From assembly GCF_002105155.1 (NCBI RefSeq), contig NW_019029014.1, positions 62,001-126,000 on the forward strand: DNA of 64,000 nucleotides. Reading direction: 5' to 3'. A program made the translations under genes and the position numbers. The first letter of the stretch is position 1. Each line of letters begins with the position of its first letter. The notes under the pieces are model-generated. The model had not been told where the DNA came from. It searched no databases and was given only the letters and a program-made list of their open reading frames with translations. Shown here piece after piece: positions 36,683-47,412 of the stretch. This DNA is from Lobosporangium transversale. Taxonomy: Eukaryota; Mortierellomycota; Mortierellomycetes; Mortierellales; Mortierellaceae.

Positions 36683-38396
36683 TTATTCTGATCTCTTGCG
36701 CTTTCTATTGATCTGGAGGTAAAAAGATGGCCTCACCCATGTATGTTTCACCTCGTCTGTAACCCTCACGCGCTCCCCGACAGCTTCCTTGGCTTTCAAG
36801 TAAGCTGTCTTTGTAGTCTCCAGAATTGGCACTGCTTCCGCAACCACGCTAAGGCTCTTCCTGCCCTTGGGCACTTTGACCTTGCCCAATAATCTGGGGA
36901 TATAAACGGCTTCGTAATCTAGGGTCATCACGAAGATTTCCATTGACCATCTAAAGCGTGAATTAGCACCACTGTCTCCGTTTAGGTTTCATGGATCGTA
37001 AAAATATACAAGAGTGTAACATACCTTGGACAAGCAGACCCAGGACCGTTGGGTCTTTTACACCCTTGGCGAACAAGAGATCTAGTGCCAGCTTCATTTC
37101 AGAAAGTAACTTCCTGAAATCTCTATCAAGGAGCTTTTTAGAGGTTCCTGGGGGCTTCACCTCCACTACGAGTAGAGGCAGGCCGTCGACCATAACCAGG
37201 TTATCTGGTCTAAAGCGCTCCGTATAGTATTTCTCCGTTGGGATTCTGCTATCGCTGAAAGCGGAGACGTGTTATACCAAGAGTGAAGAAATAACATGTG
37301 AATATCCTGCAGAAATGAATGAAGAACAAAGAACTGACAGATCTACTACTCACCAGTATCCCAAAGTCGATGCGATGGCGCAGATGTAGGGCCTGACGTA
37401 GAGCGCGCTGTACGTCGCCTCGTTTTTTTTTATTTTGCCAGGCGACTCCCAAAACATCTCGTCCTCGCCAAGTTTGGTGAAAATGCTCTTGAGCATTTCA
37501 CTTGCTCCTTCCTGACCCTTTTCAAGAAAGGCGCGATACTCGGAAGCAGAGTTCGACGCCTTTGCTTTCTCCACGCAGAATTTGGAAAAATCCAAATCCT
37601 GCTCACTCAAGGCTACACTGGTCTCTGTAACCTTGAAAAAGCGCTTGAGTTTACGACGCCCCGCCTTTGAAAAATATTTTTCCATAAACTCTTTTGTGAA
37701 AATGAAGTTTATGGAGCTAGAAAACACAGTAAGAACTGTATCAGCGTCACGGCCTTCGGTGTGTTCTCAAGCAATGAAATAAATGGTAGTAAAAAGCACT
37801 CACAGAATACCATGTGGAGAGAGGAGCGTTCCCTGGCGCTCTTCCTCAAGTTTAATGAGTTCTTCTCGTACCTCCATGAGGGAGAAGATACATCGAAACC
37901 TCCGTTTAAGACCAACCTATCGGTGACCTGACTACTCCTCTCGCCTTCCCCAGTGAGGTGGTTGATAGCTCATCCGCGTCAGACTTGTTAGTCTTGTCAG
38001 ACTCGTCGGGCTAGTTGTTATTATTTTTATTAATATTGGATCATAATGGAAGTAAACATTGGTTCAACGTTAAATTATTCGACACATACTTTCAGGTAAT
38101 TGTTGATGTTTGTTTTTTTTATGCCTTTTAGTAAGGCACGTAAGTTCTCCTTGTAAATGGATGATCAGGACTGAGTCATCTCTTCTTGGTCGCGCCGCCC
38201 TCCTGATCTCACTGATAATTTTGCTGAAACTGCTAGCTTCACGATCCACGCCGTATTCCTTGACGGCCCATTCGACGAAATGGAAAAGGGTAAGATCTTT
38301 TGGGCTTGGCCATTTGCCAATTGGAAGTTGAGATATCATAGTATCCAAGTCAACCTTGACCTTTTGAGGCTTCTGAAAAATTGTGCTGGTGGCCAT
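36683..38396 (-). CDS. transposon-borne PD-(D/E)XK nuclease-like protein
   Basis: Minus-strand, multi-exon gene. Exons supported by phase and sequence: 37916-37804, 37716-37354, 37254-37025 and 36975-36683. A first exon begins at the ATG at 38396 (MATSTIFQKPQ) but its junction to 37916 is unresolved: the best donor (GTATGT near 38,090) is out of phase, so a small exon or a frame break may lie between. The key segment is FRPDNLVMVDG followed by LPLLVVEVKPPG: an Asp, a hydrophobic strand and Glu-x-Lys, the layout of a PD-(D/E)XK nuclease. The C-terminus has a beta-rich stretch and a basic end, KRKRSE. Such restriction-like domains occur in fungal transposons and in Crinkler-type effectors, but I see no Crinkler leader. 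Role inferred only. Confidence 0.62.
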
Positions 38397-38721
38397 TTTT
38401 GTTTGGTGAGGTATTATGAGGTTTGTGAAGAAGTTTGTGTGAAGCTTTGTGAAGAGTTTTGTGAAGAGTTTATTAGTATTGCGAAGAAGTTCAGAGACCT
38501 CTTTTTATCTGTGAAAGCGACAAAAATATAACTCCTAACTCCTTTGTGCAACATGAGACAATGCCCCGCCTCTGGGAATAAGTGGACCAAGCTTACCAGA
38601 TGAAATCAGGAACATTTGTAACGACTGTGCTAAATGAATAAGCAACATGGATGGAATCAACAGAGTAGGAAATCAATGCTTTAAGACTGAGGTGGACCAC
38701 CAGCACATGCTTTTTATTAAC

Positions 38722-40543
38722 TTAGTGGCGGTAAAAACGGGCTGAAGGTGAAGCCGGCATTGAATTATCGTCTTCCTCCAATTCATCAGGAGCCAAGGAT
38801 CGAGATGTCGGGATAAGATCAACGTCTTCTTCAACTTCATCAACTTCATCACCAATATCACCATCTTCCATGGGCTCAATTAAGACATTGTATCGGCCTC
38901 TGGCAGCACCAATCCCAAAAAGCCTGTTGAATGTGGCCTCGGAAAAATCAATCGAATGAAAAATTTGTTCCAACTCTTCCTGCACCTCGGCCGTCTCGAA
39001 TGTCTGGCCACGAATTTCCTGCATGTATCTGTAGGCAAAACTAAGGGTTTTTTTCCAGGCAGAAACGAAAGTTTTAACTTGAACATTTCGGAAGAGTTCC
39101 TTCAGCATCTGGATAAGTTGATCGGCAGCCATCGATCCGGATATCATGTAAGCTACGCTGTTTTTTATAACGCCCCAGATTAATTCAATGGGCTGGAGTT
39201 CGCAATGATAAGGAGGTGTCCTAATAATCCAGTGGCCCCCATTCTCTAATGCGATGTCCCAGACCGTGTACCGTGGCTGGTAATCAAGGGTCCTTATATA
39301 AGCAAGTAGTTCTGACTTGCTTGGCGTTCGATCACCGTTAGAACCGGGTGGAATTCCAAATTGATGAGATATAAGCCATTCCATTATCTCCGATTTCTTA
39401 TTGGCGGCCGTTGGCTTCCTATCAGGGCAATGGAAATGGTACCTGGCACCATCCATGTGTATTTTACAAGGACCGAGATTCATCTTTACCAGACTTTGGC
39501 AAACCGTCGTAAACAGCTCTTCGAACACCTCGTGGTTAAAATGACCATGATAGTCATGATCATTTGCAAGAATCTGACTATTGGGCTGCATATGATCGGC
39601 GTTTCCCTGAAGAGATGCTTGCTGTTCGCCGCCCAGATGTGAACATGTTCTCAACAAACTTCCCCCACACCTTCTGTTCGTCACGGTCGTAATAGATGAC
39701 AAATGCAGCGAACATGACGAGAAGTGGTTGCCGAGATGATTCACACACAATGCCTCCGTCCCGTTCTACCCATCGATTTTTTGAGGAATGGTCCAGGTGA
39801 CAATAGGACTCATCAAGAAATACCTCTGGCATCATAGGGATTAAACCATCGTCAAGCTCCACCAGGTTCTTGAAACGCTCTGTGAGGTATTTCAGTCGGT
39901 ATTGCACAATGTGAGGTGCATCGTGCATAAAGTTCCTTCGAACCCCCTTTCCCCAGTAAAAGTTACTTGCATGTAGGTATCGATGAACTGTTGACCTTGA
40001 CGTCCTGATACCATGCTCATTTCTGAGCTCATTCACCACTCGTCCAAGTGTATTCGGGATACCTCCCAGATTAGTTCTCCTGATGATATCCGTGATATGT
40101 CCCTGGAGCACTTTATCTTTTGCTTGTGCTTTACGGCCACGTCCCACACCCTTGTTGGGCAACTTCAATACCCCTGTCCTTGAGTAGTTGATAGCTGCTA
40201 GACAGGAATGTGCATTTACCCCGGTAAGCTTAGCCATCTGCACACACTCTTTCATGCCAAACGATTGTCTCATCCATTTTTGAAACTCTGGCGGCGCATT
40301 GCTGAGCTTTGCGTAGATATGTGCGATTAGGCGGTATTCCTCCTCCGCTACGGTTGTCTTACTAAGTCGTGGCGGTGCATGAAGACCACCTTCATCCATG
40401 CTGATGAGGAAGGGATTATCATTCTCATGTTCTTGAGAAAACATGGATTGGTTGGACTCTTCATAAATAAAAGACTCGCTTCTCCGGCTTGCCTGTTCCG
40501 CACTAAGTTCTGTGGGGATTAAAGAAAATTGTGCTGAAGACAT
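38722..40543 (-). CDS. Tc1/mariner-like DDE transposase (D-88-E)
   Basis: Two exons, 40543-39671 and 39573-38722, with a 97-nt GT-AG intron, give 574 residues. The DDE_3 catalytic triad is visible: Asp244 in FLDESYCHLDHS, Asp332 in IHMDGARYH and Glu421 in YHCELQPIELIWG. Spacing between the second Asp and the Glu is 88 residues instead of the usual 34. The N-terminal third has helix-turn-helix-like stretches and a GRGRK linker resembling an AT-hook. The C-terminus is acidic. The intron is the simplest way to join the two frames, but its donor GTGTGG is weak; a single-base insertion near 39,600-39,690 would explain it too, and then the gene would be broken. Confidence 0.85.
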
Positions 40544-40929
40544 TGTAAAAATTTTGCTGGAATGTGAAGGAAGATAAAAAGTTGTTTATTATTTGTTGTC
40601 AAGAGGGAGCCCTTTATTGAACCCCGCCATAGCCGTCACTAATGTTAGGCCTTCAGTGTATGACCTAGTCTAATGATCGAGATCTACAACAGCAAGAAAT
40701 TGAATACTTCAGCAGCTTTGTGAAGAAAACGCTATCGATGGCATACAGAAGATATAGCCTTTCTTACCATGATCACGCAGACATGTGTGCCATTAGCTGG
40801 CATAATTGCAGTCAAGTTTTGCATAATACATGATATATATAAATAAATATTAAGGGTTTATCGAAAATATGCAGCTTTATTGCCTGATAATTCTTGTTGC
40901 GCAATTCGAGTATAATGATTGGTGCTTTT
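40544..40929 (-). other. upstream region of the transposase inside the element
   Basis: Lies between the transposase start and the right inverted repeat. It is AT-rich with no open frame of note and probably carries the transposase promoter. Confidence 0.4.
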
Positions 40930-42286
40930 TGTTATTCGACTTTAATGCTTGATGCTTTTTGTTATTCCAACGAAATATAAACATTGTTGAGAGTCTTGCC
41001 CACGATATCCTCATCCACGCCTCGACAAAAACCGCGGCCCGACAGCTGCTAAGAATCCGAGTGTGCGAATGGGTAAAATCTTGGTTGGCCTAATATTACT
41101 TCAGAGTATATATGATGGTTAAAATTGGTCTCGATGTCGAGTTGCATGTTGTAGGTTTGAATAAAGGCCTTGCGTTTGTAATACCATGCAAAAAAATAAT
41201 CATATTATCCATTTTCCGCGACGGAGAACAGACGGCAACTTGTGGTCAGACCTGGCGAGCTGGCAGGAGATAGCAAGAACCAAGGCGGAACCATGTCTTG
41301 GAGGGGGAAAAAAAAAATAGAAAAAAAAAAGAAATAGAGCCAGAACCCTTGAGATTCGATACGACTGGGTTGCTGAAACCAGGGTCAAAGACCAAGAGTT
41401 TCCATCACTATAAATAGTGGGCAGTTAACGAATCAGTGAGATGTCTGGCGTCTCTTCGTATATCCCTCAGCAGCCATAGAAAAAGAAAAAGAAAATATAA
41501 AAAAAAGAAAAGACTCAGATGCTTGACAGAATCTTTTTAAAACCGGAGGGCTGAAACTTTTGCACAAGGTCAAAGACCTGCTCAAAAAGTTTCCCCACTA
41601 TGGGTAGTGGCCAGTTCGAATCAGCAGAGCATCCGGCGTCCCTTCGTATATCCCTCAGCAGCCATAGAAAAAGAAAAAGAAAATATAAAAAAAAGAAAAG
41701 ACTCAGATGCTTGACAGAATCTTTTTAAAACCGGAGGGCTGAAACTTTTGCACAAGGTCAAAGACCTGCTCAAAAAGTTTCCCCACTATGGGTAGTGGCC
41801 AGTTCGAATCAGCAGAACATCTGGCGTCTCCTTGTAACGACCTCCAAGGTCAAAAAAAAGAAAAGGGAGAAGGAAGCTGCGATGTTCTCATTGGATCGAA
41901 AGATTCCGCGTCTATTCATCGTAAGAAACCAGAGATTACTCACAAATAATTAGGAAGCGCAGGTAAATGATAAAAAAAAGATAGTCTATTACTTACTTGA
42001 TGGAACTCTGTGAATTTGACGATCATCATGTTTGATTGTGTTGCGTGAGAGCTAGAGTGAAGGTAAGGAAGCAAAACATAGTGACGCATAACAGTTATTC
42101 AACGTCAAAGCCACTGACCTCTTCCGTCGCTCGGCGTGCAAATAGAGGACAGCGAGCCAAGCTTGCAAGTAGCGAACGACATCGGATTTAGAGTTGCTAT
42201 TCAATACAATTCAATTTTCGCTTGAGTCTATTCAATCAATTTAAAAAATATAAGGTATCGTGACCAAATGAAACGGGCTATATATA
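40930..42286 (-). repeat. right terminal inverted repeat of the transposon (1,357 bp)
   Basis: Inverted copy of 35,300-36,656 with the same length, the same 188-bp tandem repeats (mirrored at about 41,366-41,827) and the same 62-codon open frame (41,200-41,388). Several hundred bases were compared by eye without a difference. Confidence 0.9.
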
Positions 42287-42629
42287 TATATATATAATAT
42301 ATATATGCATGTTATATTTCTAGCTTTCAATCATTCTTGCCCTCCATCTCTATTTTTCTCACTTCCTTGGATTTTCGATATTTTACTTTTTTTAATTGCT
42401 CTTTATTTTTCTTCAGGTTGAAGTAATTGGAATGATTGCTTCCGCTACGGCCTCTGATCATGGAATGTGGTATCTCAAGCACAATCTGAAAAAAGAGAGA
42501 TGTTAAATTAAAGTTAACATTGAATACGATAAACTGCACGTCTGTGCAATTGCCATGCATGTTTGTCAGGAAATGAAATGAGAAAAAAAAAAGAAAAAAA
42601 TGTATACAGTATAAATATATTTCAACCGA
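42287..42629. other. spacer right of the transposon
   Basis: Begins with a TA-repeat tract. From about 42,400 it resembles 31,650-31,870 (shared TGATTGCTTCCGCTA-type and TGCCATGCATGT-type stretches), so it belongs to the duplicated array unit and not to the transposon. Confidence 0.5.
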
Positions 42630-43045
42630 TACTGTCAACACCATGCAGCATCTTCAACATTGCTAATACCAGAACCAGGAGTGTTATTGCAGCATTTAGG
42701 GAGCACTATCCGCAACAGCATCATCAATCAGCTCAATAGTTTGGCACCCTTAAAGAATAGTCCATAGCCATTTTGAACAGGCAATGAATGTCTTTAAAAA
42801 AGATGTGTATTTTAAAACTGATAATTCACATGAAATAACAGAATATTGAATTTTAAAGTTTACTTTATTTATCTTATTTACACACCCGCAGCAAAGATTG
42901 CTCGACACAACATGGTGAATATATAATACCAAACTGGCTGTTCTTCGGACTCATTTCAGATACTTCGCTTATCATCCTCAGATTTCTTGGCTTCCGCTCG
43001 TTGAAGGTCGTGAGGCGGCGCTTGTGTGCGCACAAGAGAGTGTTT
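42630..43045 (+). pseudogene. 3'-tail fragment of a C-like monooxygenase (copy 2)
   Basis: Second copy of the decayed exon 7 plus exon 8 fragment seen at 31,890-32,320. The exon 7 part (about 42,638-42,780) has lost the Gln-Asp-Ala core to a deletion and has stops; the exon 8 part (about 42,886-43,045) keeps the Ala-Lys-Ile-Ala-Arg-His stretch and the RYFAYHPQISWLPL-like block with indels. Both copies sit at the same distance upstream of an intact gene (E or F), which shows that the unit fragment-spacer-gene was duplicated. Confidence 0.8.
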
Positions 43046-43542
43046 AAAGGCACATGTATAAAGATGTCCTACAAACACGAATCATCCACACAATTGGAAT
43101 TCACCACATTTACATGAACCATGTCCGCATGTACATGTATGCTCTTTCCTGAAGTGTAACATTACATCCTCTCTGTGCCATTGCTCTCACCTCCTCTCTC
43201 CACTACCATCCCATATTTTAACCACACACATGAAGGGAGCCGTTGACAACAGAGGGGAATTGGAATTCATCTCATTGGGTTGATTAAATTGATAATAGTC
43301 AGCAACATTAAAGACTTGCAGCCCATACTTTTAGAAAGAATTACTTTAGTAGGCTTATCTTTTTCCCTACCCTCATGTTGCGTCTTCTTTCTTTCCCTCT
43401 CTTCTCCTCCTCCTCCAATTTCTTCTTCTTTCCTTTACTTTTTAATCATTTACTCCACTCACACCTTTATTGACTTCCTGTTTTACTTACATCCTAATCC
43501 TAAAGACTAGTTGTCCCTGCCTCCACCCTTCTCCTCATCATC
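43046..43542. other. upstream region of monooxygenase F
   Basis: Diverged counterpart of the region upstream of E. The last 150 bases are strongly CT-rich and differ from E up to about ten bases before the ATG, so E and F have distinct proximal promoters in front of identical coding starts. Confidence 0.55.
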
Positions 43543-44576
43543 ATGTCTGAACCTGTAGCCATCGCCACCTCACCAGAACATATTCCGGGGGTGATAATTG
43601 TCGGTGCTGGTATCGGAGGCTTGTTGCTCGGTACAATCTTAGAAAGGCTCGGATATCCGTATCGTATTCTCGAACGGGCTACAGAAATGCGATCACTAGG
43701 TAAAGCGCTTAACAAGGTTAAAAAAAATAAAAATAAAAAAAGATTGTTAAATCTCACTATCGCAACTTTTCGTTATTATAAATGTCGTTAGGATCTGCCA
43801 TGACATTATCGGCAAGTGTGTTGCCAGTCTTTGAACAGCTCGGACTGTTGGAGGAACTGAAAAAGATTTCATTCCCTTGTTACTTGCTTGACTTTTACAC
43901 CTCCAACCGAGGTTTCTACGGCGCCATCAATATGGAGACTCGGAAAGGGTAATAATAAAAGCGGCGGTGAAGCATGAAGATTTTTTATTTTTTATTTTTT
44001 ATTTTTTTGATAGCATAAAACAATATTACTGACCCTATGCTTATCCTTTCATTAAATACCATGGACATAATACTTGAACAACAATGGATACAATTCAATG
44101 GTTAAAAAATAAAGCTATACAGGATATGATACCTACATCTTCTCTCGCCCAGAACTGCACGAGCTCCTACGAAAACAGATCCCAGAGCACAAAATCAGCC
44201 TTGGTAAACGAGTGCTCCGGACCGAGGAAATAGGCGGAAGAGTGTCGGTGCATTGTGGAGATGGGACTACATGGGAAGGCGATATCCTTGTAGGTGCAGA
44301 TGGCGCTTACAGTGGAGTCCGCCAAAGCCTATATAAGCGTTTAGAGGAACAAGGTATTAGTCTTCCAAAAGGTGATTCAGAGGACTTTACAATTGCCAAC
44401 CTCTGTATGGTCGGAGTATCAGAGCCACAAAACCCTGCAAAGTATACTATACTCAAGGATGAGTTTTCACATTTCTCAACAACCTTTGGAAGCAAGGGTG
44501 TGGTATGTATCTTTCCCAAAAAGCAGAAAGAACAATCGATATATTGCGGTATGAGAAATGATGAATAACACTTTAA

Positions 44577-44607
<31 letters not shown>

Positions 44608-44712
44608 AAAAAAGTGCAGTGTGGTGAGTGTTCCTGGAAAACGTGTATGCTGGTACCTGAACAAGCAGCTCACAGCAGCTGAAGCCAAGACCCAAAAGTT
44701 CCGAAACACAGA
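43533..44712 (+). repeat. conversion tract, right copy (matches 32,798-33,977)
   Basis: Counterpart of the identical tract in E. The first mismatch is a single G/A change in exon 4 (33,978 region against 44,713), followed by several changes within the next 40 bases. Confidence 0.85.
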
Positions 44713-45151
44713 ATGGGGTCCTGAATCGATCGATAGTATGATCAAAGAGTTTGAGAATGTTTCCTGTCCATGGGGGGGAAATATGGGTGAGATCATTCGC
44801 GCAACCCCCAGAAACTTGATCTCGAAGGTCTTTTTGGAAGAAAAGGTTTTCCAAACTTGGTTCCATGGTCGAACTGTCCTCCTCGGCGATGGTAAAAAAA
44901 AAGAAAGAAATAGTGCACATTTTATTGTTTATAGGTAACAATGTTGTACTGATACTTTGTACTTGTTTTTTTTTTTTTTTTTTTTTTTTTCCTTTCACCG
45001 CACGACATTGGGCGAATAGCATGCCATAAGGTGAGAAAAAACTCTTTGAAAAATGGAAATGCTTTACTGTAACGCTGTAGCTCATCCTCTGACCACATTT
45101 TTTTATGTCCTATGTGCCAATTAATAGATGCTTCCAGGAGCTGGTCTAGGC

Positions 45152-45186
<35 letters not shown>

Positions 45187-45746
45187 AAAGACTACATTTC
45201 ATCGTCCGTATATGCTCTTTCGCTATTTCTCTTGTGTGTTTATTGACATTCTCTTCCTTCTTTTTATGCTACAACAGGCGCAGTGAATGCGATGCAAGAT
45301 GCGATTGTGCTAGCCAACTGTATCTACAACATGGAAGATAACAGCCTCAAAAGCATTACAGCTGCCTTCCAGGACTACTATCGCCAACGTTACTCTCGCG
45401 CAGTGCAATCATTCCAGAAAAGTGCTACATGGTCTCAAGTTTCCTACGGTCTGGTATGCAAAAATATAGGTTTTGTATGTGGATTTGGTGCACTAGAAAT
45501 CTGGTCATTTTTTGCTGATCATCTCCCTGGTTTACAAACTATTATTAGACATGGAAGGAGCGTTTGATGCGCCAAGTGATGATGAACTGCATCCCATCCT
45601 GGGTGCACCAACGAGCAGAGGCAAAGGACGCTGCATATCGTCCCCAAATCGCATGGCTTCCACTCATCCCTGCCCGTGGCTCTCTAGCCATGCTTCCCCA
45701 GGAATGCAAACGAGTAGAAGATAAGAAGACTGCCGTAGCTGTATAA
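43543..45746 (+). CDS. FAD-dependent monooxygenase F (group A)
   Basis: Eight exons: 43543-43699, 43792-43948, 44115-44502, 44615-44891, 45020-45030, 45128-45149, 45278-45453, 45549-45746; 461 residues, the same size as E. Exons 1-3 and the first third of exon 4 are identical to E. The rest differs at scattered positions but stays open, including the last exon with RPQIAWLPLIPARG. The GD motif again reads GAGLG, with Leu for Gln. Intron 6 starts with GC (CTAG|GCATGT) where E has GT, so expression needs a GC-AG splice. Intron 4 holds a T-run of about 24 bases and intron 6 an A-run of about 28. Confidence 0.9.
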
Positions 45747-46394
45747 TTACTAAAAGAAAAAAGAAATAAAGGATCTAGTTCAGAGGTGTGCAAAGTCTAC
45801 TACAGGAATATTTACATGATGGTTGATAATCGATGGTCTTTTATTATTATCTGTAACCCAAGTTGAAAAGCTGCTGTGCGAAAGGACTAAATCTGAGCCC
45901 ATGGCCAATTTTTTCCTGTGAATTTTCTGGACAACATGCCTTCTGCGCAACCGTTGATGAGAGCCCCCCACACGCACATGTAACCTACACTTGATAGTCT
46001 TGTCTTTCATTCCTCTGAAAAAAGAAAAACACCGCTGGGAGTTGATTGTTTTCACTGGGTCTTTTGACCATAGGATAGAATATATCGTCTATAGATCACT
46101 AGTCTTTCCGCCATAGGAATGCGTATATCAGGAAAAAGAAACATTAAAAATAAGACTGAATGTCCGTGGATATTATTTTTGTTCACATACATATTCTCAC
46201 TTCTCTCTCAAGAAAAAAAAAAATCCAGCAGTTGACAATGCGCGCTGGTAGCGAAGCAATTTGACCATATGATGAATAAGTGTCGTTATGTTTAGAAGTT
46301 GATTTCTAGAGGTTGTTACCTCTTTTCCAATATTTCGCTCTTTGTTGTTGCCTAAGATTATTGTTTGAATATTTGAGGCACAATATATTTATAC
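45747..46394. other. spacer after monooxygenase F
   Basis: Contains the unit marker GCTGCTGTGCGAAA at about 45,871 and sequence related to the 3' flanks of E and D. No gene is seen. Confidence 0.45.
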
Positions 46395-46880
46395 ATGTCT
46401 GAACTCAATGCAATTGAGTTTGATAATTTATATCATCCAAAATTAAACATATCATTATCTCCCATAGCGTTCACTGATCAGTCTATATCACTTATAGAAA
46501 TGAACATAGGAGCTTCCGCTAGCGCTTTTCAAATAGAAGCTACGATTGCTGGTGCAGGCCTAGGTAGCTATTTTCTAGTGCTGTTCCTAGAACGTCTTGG
46601 GCTCGAATGGTACATTTTCGAGTGAGCTTTAGAAGCTTGAGCACCTAATAAAAAAAACGAGATCGAGATCAATCGGTGATATATATAAAAACGTAGCAAT
46701 TCTATTGCCATAAGGGCCCGCTGCGGCCTCTGATCCAAATATCCTCCCAATTTTTGAGCAACTTAGTTTATTTGGCGATGTCTAACTCATTTCTTTCCCA
46801 TGCAAAAACATGGACCTGAACAGGTCAAACATAGACTCTTTGAAAGTGTTAACGCAGGACCCTGCGAAAGGTGGAATAGC
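46395..46880 (+). pseudogene. eroded monooxygenase relic G (exons 1-2)
   Basis: The stretch 46,524-46,650 reads ATIAGAGLGSYFLVLFLERL, a decayed form of the FAD-binding first exon: the first two Gly survive, the third is Ser-shifted, and two stops replace codons where intact copies have Glu-Arg-Ala and Leu-Arg. From about 46,734 to 46,870 an exon 2 likeness follows (PNILPIFEQLSLFG, then a stop). No later exons are seen. It is more diverged than D or H and seems the oldest dead copy. Confidence 0.75.
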
Positions 46881-47412
46881 GGCAAAATAACAACAAGTAA
46901 AACACAATACACAAAGCGCGAACATTGCTTTGCTTGCTTCCATGGAGAGAGAACTATAGGAAACTAACTTCACTTTATTAGTTAAGGTAGCTAATATAAT
47001 TTTTTTATGCATTCTCCTTCTTGAATTGTAACAATTCACCCATTTTAATCAATGAGGATGTATATCATCAAATGAATCTTTGACTAAATGCACTGTCGAC
47101 AGGAAAGAAATGAAATTAAACTCATTGATAATGGTCAACGACGAAAAAACCCGAAGCTTTTGCTAACGTCTTTTAGAAAAAATCGCATCAGATGCATGAT
47201 TTGCATGCTTATTTTCTTCTCTGTCCTCATGTTGCATTTCGTCTTCAATTGTAATCCTTGGAGGAGCGCAGACGGGCAGGCCAAGAATTAAGATTAAGCA
47301 AGTCATTAACAAATATATAAGCTGTCAGTTGGGATTGACATGAAATTCTTTTCTTCCCTTCCTCTTTCCTCTTTCTTCTTCCTTTAATCTGTTTTTCTTT
47401 CTATTTGTCTAT
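46881..47412. other. upstream region of pseudogene H
   Basis: Parts at about 47,000-47,400 resemble the upstream regions of E and F, with more divergence. A CT-rich leader remains before the lost start codon. No gene is seen. Confidence 0.45.

Larger units (their letters stand above)
35300..42286. mobile_element. 6,987-bp DNA transposon with long terminal inverted repeats
   Basis: The element has two terminal inverted repeats of 1,357 bp each, a Tc1/mariner-like transposase gene and a nuclease-like gene, both on the minus strand. Its ends read TATATATAGCCCGTTTC. Both insertion flanks are TA repeats, so a TA target duplication, as in Tc1/mariner elements, would be hidden. It sits between two duplicated monooxygenase units and disrupts no exon. 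The repeats have equal length and agree wherever compared, so insertion or homogenisation was recent. The combination of very long repeats, D-88-E spacing and a nuclease cargo gene is unusual for the superfamily. Confidence 0.88.

Noticed and set aside
35300-42286. LTR retrotransposon
   Set aside because: The long repeats are inverted, not direct, and there is no reverse transcriptase; a DDE transposase is present.
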